Positions 61,233 through 64,000 of a stretch of 64,000 nucleotides of DNA are shown piece after piece (position 1 is the stretch's first letter; the number at the start of each line of letters is the position of its first letter). The notes beneath the pieces were generated by a model. It saw nothing but the letters and a program-made list of their open reading frames with translations. It was not told where the DNA came from and did not search any database. Location: contig PAKZ01000005.1 of NCBI GenBank assembly GCA_002706335.1, positions 33,351 to 97,350 on the forward strand. Reading direction: 5' to 3'. Position numbers and translations under genes: made by a program. The DNA comes from Ahrensia sp. GTDB lineage: Bacteria > Pseudomonadota > Alphaproteobacteria > Rhizobiales > Rhizobiaceae.

Positions 61233-63140
61233 ATGTCCTGGTGGATTTTTCGCAAAAAAAATCAAATAGTTGACGCTGCGAACGAGGTCGATGGCAGCAC
61301 AACCGACCCAAGTACAGATCTGCAGTCCTACCTAAGTTACTATAAGACCCTTAAATCTCCGGGGTATGCCGTTTTAATTACTGGTGATTGGGGTGTCGGA
61401 AAAACATTTCAGGTAAAACAAGCGCTTCGTTCTGATAATCCGGCATATGTCTCTCTGTACGGTGCCGCAACTACAGAAGAGATTCATGCGCAAGTCTTCG
61501 CGGCTATGTTTCCCGGTAAAAGCGCAATTAAGGCCATGTCAGAAAGGGTTGGACAAGCCGGAAAGGATATCGGCGGCTTTTTTGCTTTGACCGGTCTTGT
61601 CCCGCAATTAACAGGTGCGGTTCTTCGTCAAAACGTAGATGTCGACCGAATAATCGTGTTTGATGATCTGGAGCGCTGTGAAGTCCCTATGGCGACGAGA
61701 CTTGGCGCGCTTAATCATTATGTAGAGCATGGTGGATGTAAGGTTATCCTTATCGCGCATGAAGGCAGAATTGCTGAAGAAATACGTAGTACTAAAGAAA
61801 AAATTATTGGGCAGACCTTACGAGTTGTACCCCAGGTCGATCTTGCATTTCAGAAATTCGTTGAGACAATTTCTCGAGATTTAGATCGATCGTTTGTTGA
61901 GAAGTATTCATCTATTATAAAGGGTGTCTTTGAGCAAAGCGATGTCGGATCGTTGCGGATTTTAAGGCATTTGATTGAGGATGTAGTTCGCCTTATTCCA
62001 ATTCTAAAGCAAAAGCACTTAGAGCAGGAAAGGGCGATGAGTGAACTTATTTCACTGTTTTGCGCACTCGACGCCGTTTATCGGCATGGCGACATTGAAG
62101 AGGCAGACCTGCTTCGTCGCAGAGAAGCGGAGCTTCTACATCAAATGGGAGGGCATCGAGATGAAGCTCCCCAAGAGCCTTCTCGTTTAGTCCTAGCTAA
62201 TCGGAAATTTTCAATGGTTGATCTTTCAAGCGAGTTGCTGCCTGACGATGCGTTGGTCGGTATGTTTTCGCACGGTCGTTACGATGCCGAGCCGATTATA
62301 AAATCGCTAGATTCAAGTGTTTATTTTCAAGATCCTAACACATCTACTTCATGGTGGCGTGTTTGGCATCGACTTGATTTCGAAGATGATATTGTAAAAT
62401 CTTCGATTTCCGAAATGGAATCGGATTTTGAGGAGCGTAAATTCTGCGAGATAGGAGATATTTTGCATGTTTTTGGTCTTCGACTTAGGTTGAGTCAGGA
62501 AGACATATTAAAGAAGGATTTTAAGGAGGTTGTTGAAGAGTGTAAGAGATATATTGATGACTTATACGAAGCTCGGCGGCTGGAGCCGTCGGATCGACTA
62601 AATCTCGGCAGAAGCGAATGGAACTTTGGCGGTTATAAAGGATTAGGCTTTGCCGGTGATGGTGATCCGGAAATTGGCCCATTATTAAATGAAATAAAGG
62701 CTTATCTATATGACGCAAAAGATCGAGCTCTCGAAGCGACATTTATTGAAAATTCGGAGTCGCTGCTTGAGCAAATGAAAAAGGATGCAGAAGCATTCTC
62801 TCGAAAAGTAACATCGTCACATGAAGGAGATGGGCAGTTTGCGCTAATTCCCGTCTTTTCAGGGATCGCACCTGAGAAATTTATCGAAGCATTGCTCGAG
62901 ACGCCCAAGTCGAACTGGAAAACGATAGGTCGGGCATTAAGCTATCGCTATGACGGAGTTGCTTTTCATAATGGTCTAGATCGTGAGCTTAAATGGATCG
63001 AGAAAATTGTCGATATTGTAGATGACCTCGCTTCTAAAGAGGTGGATGAAATTACTGCGTCTCGTTTAAGAAAGCTGTTCCTTGGAGATCTGAGGGCTAA
63101 TATTTTGGCGAGAAAAAACCAACTTGCTGACGGTGATTAG
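61233..63140 (+). CDS. KAP-family P-loop NTPase, AT-rich (candidate defence gene)
   Basis: A 635-residue protein. Walker A is GDWGVGKT (51-58); Walker B is IIVFDDLERCE (140-150), the DDLER form typical of KAP/STAND-like NTPases. Sensor and lid segments follow (GGCKVILIAHEGRIAEEI). After about residue 260 comes a long helical C-terminal region with no recognised domain and no membrane helix. Codon use is visibly AT-rich (many AAA, ATT, TTA), unlike all neighbours, so recent transfer is likely. KAP NTPases occur in anti-phage and membrane-associated systems. A defence role is inference; no partner gene is visible beside it. Confidence 0.85.
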   Translation: MSWWIFRKKNQIVDAANEVDGSTTDPSTDLQSYLSYYKTLKSPGYAVLITGDWGVGKTFQVKQALRSDNPAYVSLYGAATTEEIHAQVFAAMFPGKSAIKAMSERVGQAGKDIGGFFALTGLVPQLTGAVLRQNVDVDRIIVFDDLERCEVPMATRLGALNHYVEHGGCKVILIAHEGRIAEEIRSTKEKIIGQTLRVVPQVDLAFQKFVETISRDLDRSFVEKYSSIIKGVFEQSDVGSLRILRHLIEDVVRLIPILKQKHLEQERAMSELISLFCALDAVYRHGDIEEADLLRRREAELLHQMGGHRDEAPQEPSRLVLANRKFSMVDLSSELLPDDALVGMFSHGRYDAEPIIKSLDSSVYFQDPNTSTSWWRVWHRLDFEDDIVKSSISEMESDFEERKFCEIGDILHVFGLRLRLSQEDILKKDFKEVVEECKRYIDDLYEARRLEPSDRLNLGRSEWNFGGYKGLGFAGDGDPEIGPLLNEIKAYLYDAKDRALEATFIENSESLLEQMKKDAEAFSRKVTSSHEGDGQFALIPVFSGIAPEKFIEALLETPKSNWKTIGRALSYRYDGVAFHNGLDRELKWIEKIVDIVDDLASKEVDEITASRLRKLFLGDLRANILARKNQLADGD

Positions 63141-63183
63141 GTTTCGGTGCAGGAGTGCGCCTGTATTTACAGCATTGAGTCTC

Positions 63184-63441
63184 TCACCTTAGCCGCATCG
63201 GCCGCCACACCACGATCTTCGGTTTTCGATCCCGGTCATATTCGCTGGCCTTGATCGCGCAGTCCTTCGCGCCGCATTCTCCGCAGCGGAAGGGCAGGGC
63301 CTCGATGGCGCGGCCCGGACTGACGAAATGGATGACGTCGCTCGCCATGAACTGGCCGAGATGCTCGCATTTCCGGCAGGTGACCGAGAGGATCATGCCG
63401 TGTCGGGCAGCTTGACGAAGGGTGCGAATGGGACCGGCCAT
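63184..63441 (-). CDS. Small zinc-ribbon protein
   Basis: An 85-residue protein with two CxxC knuckles, Cys22/Cys25 (TCRKC) and Cys53/Cys56 (RCGECG), plus Cys61, and a basic C-terminus (VVWRPMRLR). This is the pattern of a single zinc ribbon found in many rhizobial hypotheticals. Function unknown. GC content is back to the genomic norm, so the AT-rich insert ends before it. Confidence 0.72.
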   Translation of the reverse strand: MAGPIRTLRQAARHGMILSVTCRKCEHLGQFMASDVIHFVSPGRAIEALPFRCGECGAKDCAIKASEYDRDRKPKIVVWRPMRLR

Positions 63442-63564
63442 GCCGTCATCATATCGAACAAAGCATGAACATCGTCAATCGTCCGGCAGCGACAAGATCG
63501 GCGGCGTTTTACGCCGGGCGGATGGAGGGGCGCGAAGGTGGCGATTGGCTGCGCCGTCTAACAC

Positions 63565-63713
63565 GGTCGTCATCCCCGGGCTTGTCCCGGGGACCCATTC
63601 CGTGAAGTCGGCATCTGTCAAAGCAGCCCGAAGAATATTCCTCATTCTGATGTATCGAGGAGGTCTTGAGCGCCTCGGAATGGATCCTTGGGTCATGCCC
63701 GAGGATGACGGCG
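63565..63713. repeat. Rhizobial-type intergenic inverted repeat element
   Basis: Two arms of about 38 bp (63565-63602 and 63676-63713) are imperfect reverse complements, beginning GTCATCCCCGGGC and ending CGAGGATGACGGC, around a spacer of about 73 bp. The left arm contains its own hairpin TCCCCGGG-N5-CCCGGGGA (63573-63593). Elements with this GTCATCCCCGGGCTTGTCCC core are dispersed in many Hyphomicrobiales genomes. Confidence 0.75.
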
Positions 63714-63853
63714 GGGGGATAACCTCTGAGGCAACTCGCCGGTTTCCAGGCATTCGCACAAATTTTATCCACCTTCCTCCACCATCCCTTACCCTGACCG
63801 TGCCCTTTCATTGGAAGCCTGGGTGCACACCGGCAAACAGGGGAAGGGTCGGC

Positions 63854-63904
63854 GCCTGCCGTGCGGGAAGAGGTTCCCGCACGGGGTATGCCCTTAAGGC
63901 AGGC
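63854..63904 (+). other. Nested hairpin structure near right edge
   Basis: The inner stem CCGTGCGGGAA / TTCCCGCACGG (63859-63884, 11 bp perfect, GAGG loop) is flanked by GCCTGCC (63854-63860) and GGCAGGC (63898-63904). Could be a terminator, a repeat or part of a structured RNA; the pieces overlap by two bases, so the folds compete. Confidence 0.5.
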
Positions 63905-64000
63905 CGGAGACGGTACGCGACGTAAGGGAGTCCGGCGGTTTGCCGCTTACTCTCTTGGAAACCGCCCCGCCAAGCGGCCCCTCCGCAAGGGGGAGACAAA

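Larger units (their letters stand above)
63442..64000. other. Terminal intergenic region with structured repeats
   Basis: No credible gene. It contains the inverted-repeat element at 63565-63713 and nested hairpins at 63854-63904. The last 100 bases are also rich in short inverted repeats (for example CCCTCCGCAAGGGGG near 63980). The region may hold a non-coding RNA or the leader of a gene beyond the window edge. Confidence 0.5.

Noticed and set aside
63422..63925. A 167-codon plus-strand frame over the terminal repeat region
   Set aside because: It runs through the inverted-repeat element and hairpins and has no protein-like composition.

Overview
The window looks like chromosome of an alphaproteobacterium, most probably a Hyphomicrobiales (Rhizobiaceae-like) species. 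The reasons are the high GC content, chemoreceptors ending in the DWEEF tether, many TRAP and tripartite tricarboxylate (TTT) solute transporters, FCD-type GntR regulators, and an intergenic GTCATCCCCGGG-type inverted repeat near the right end. Genus cannot be settled from sequence reading alone. No rRNA, tRNA, CRISPR array or insertion sequence was recognised.

Layout. (1) 1-2521: the end of an acyl-CoA dehydrogenase gene and a family I CoA-transferase. (2) 2816-15457: two convergent TTT operons. The plus operon (3903-10581) carries a 2-hydroxyacid dehydrogenase, an RraA/HMG-aldolase-like protein, TctC, TctB, TctA, an amidohydrolase and a second TctC, with a divergent LysR gene. The minus operon (15457-10597) carries TctC, TctB, TctA, a LigI-like amidohydrolase and an FMN-dependent 2-hydroxyacid dehydrogenase. 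Together they look like uptake and breakdown of hydroxylated di/tricarboxylates. (3) 16104-30115: a quinate/shikimate (hydroaromatic acid) catabolic region. It holds a bifunctional 3-dehydroshikimate dehydratase (QuiC type), a shikimate/quinate dehydrogenase, a type II dehydroquinase, an SMP-30 lactonase, a complete TRAP transporter, two further TRAP binding proteins, an alpha/beta hydrolase, a DUF3237 protein, a TetR regulator and two tandem FCD regulators. (4) 30483-37395: a second catabolic unit with an EthD-like protein, two zinc alcohol dehydrogenases, a TIM-barrel isomerase, an aldo/keto reductase, an FCD regulator and another TRAP binding protein. It is tied together by repeats of the palindrome TGACATAC-N-GTATGTCA in its control regions.

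(5) 37604-40765: a scar-like integration module with an AlpA-like protein, a composite tyrosine recombinase and a P4-type integrase broken by an in-frame TGA; no cargo is visible. (6) 41187-43369: a thiolase and a protein matching only the C-terminal hydratase half of FadN. (7) 43472-55964: a signalling block of three chemoreceptors, a solo LuxR regulator and three GGDEF/EAL proteins, one GGDEF being degenerate. (8) 56114-61113: housekeeping-like genes, namely adenine deaminase, DUF924, a RibD-like reductase, a YdeI/DUF1801 protein and an HxlR regulator divergent from an FMN reductase. (9) 61233-64000: an AT-rich, probably acquired KAP-type P-loop NTPase (candidate defence gene), a small zinc-ribbon protein and structured repeats.

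The best candidates for undescribed biology are the operator-linked unit at 30301-37395, the apparent sharing of one TRAP membrane pair by four binding proteins, and the QuiC/SDH/dehydroquinase set, whose dehydroquinase has an unusual His-to-Phe change in the active site.
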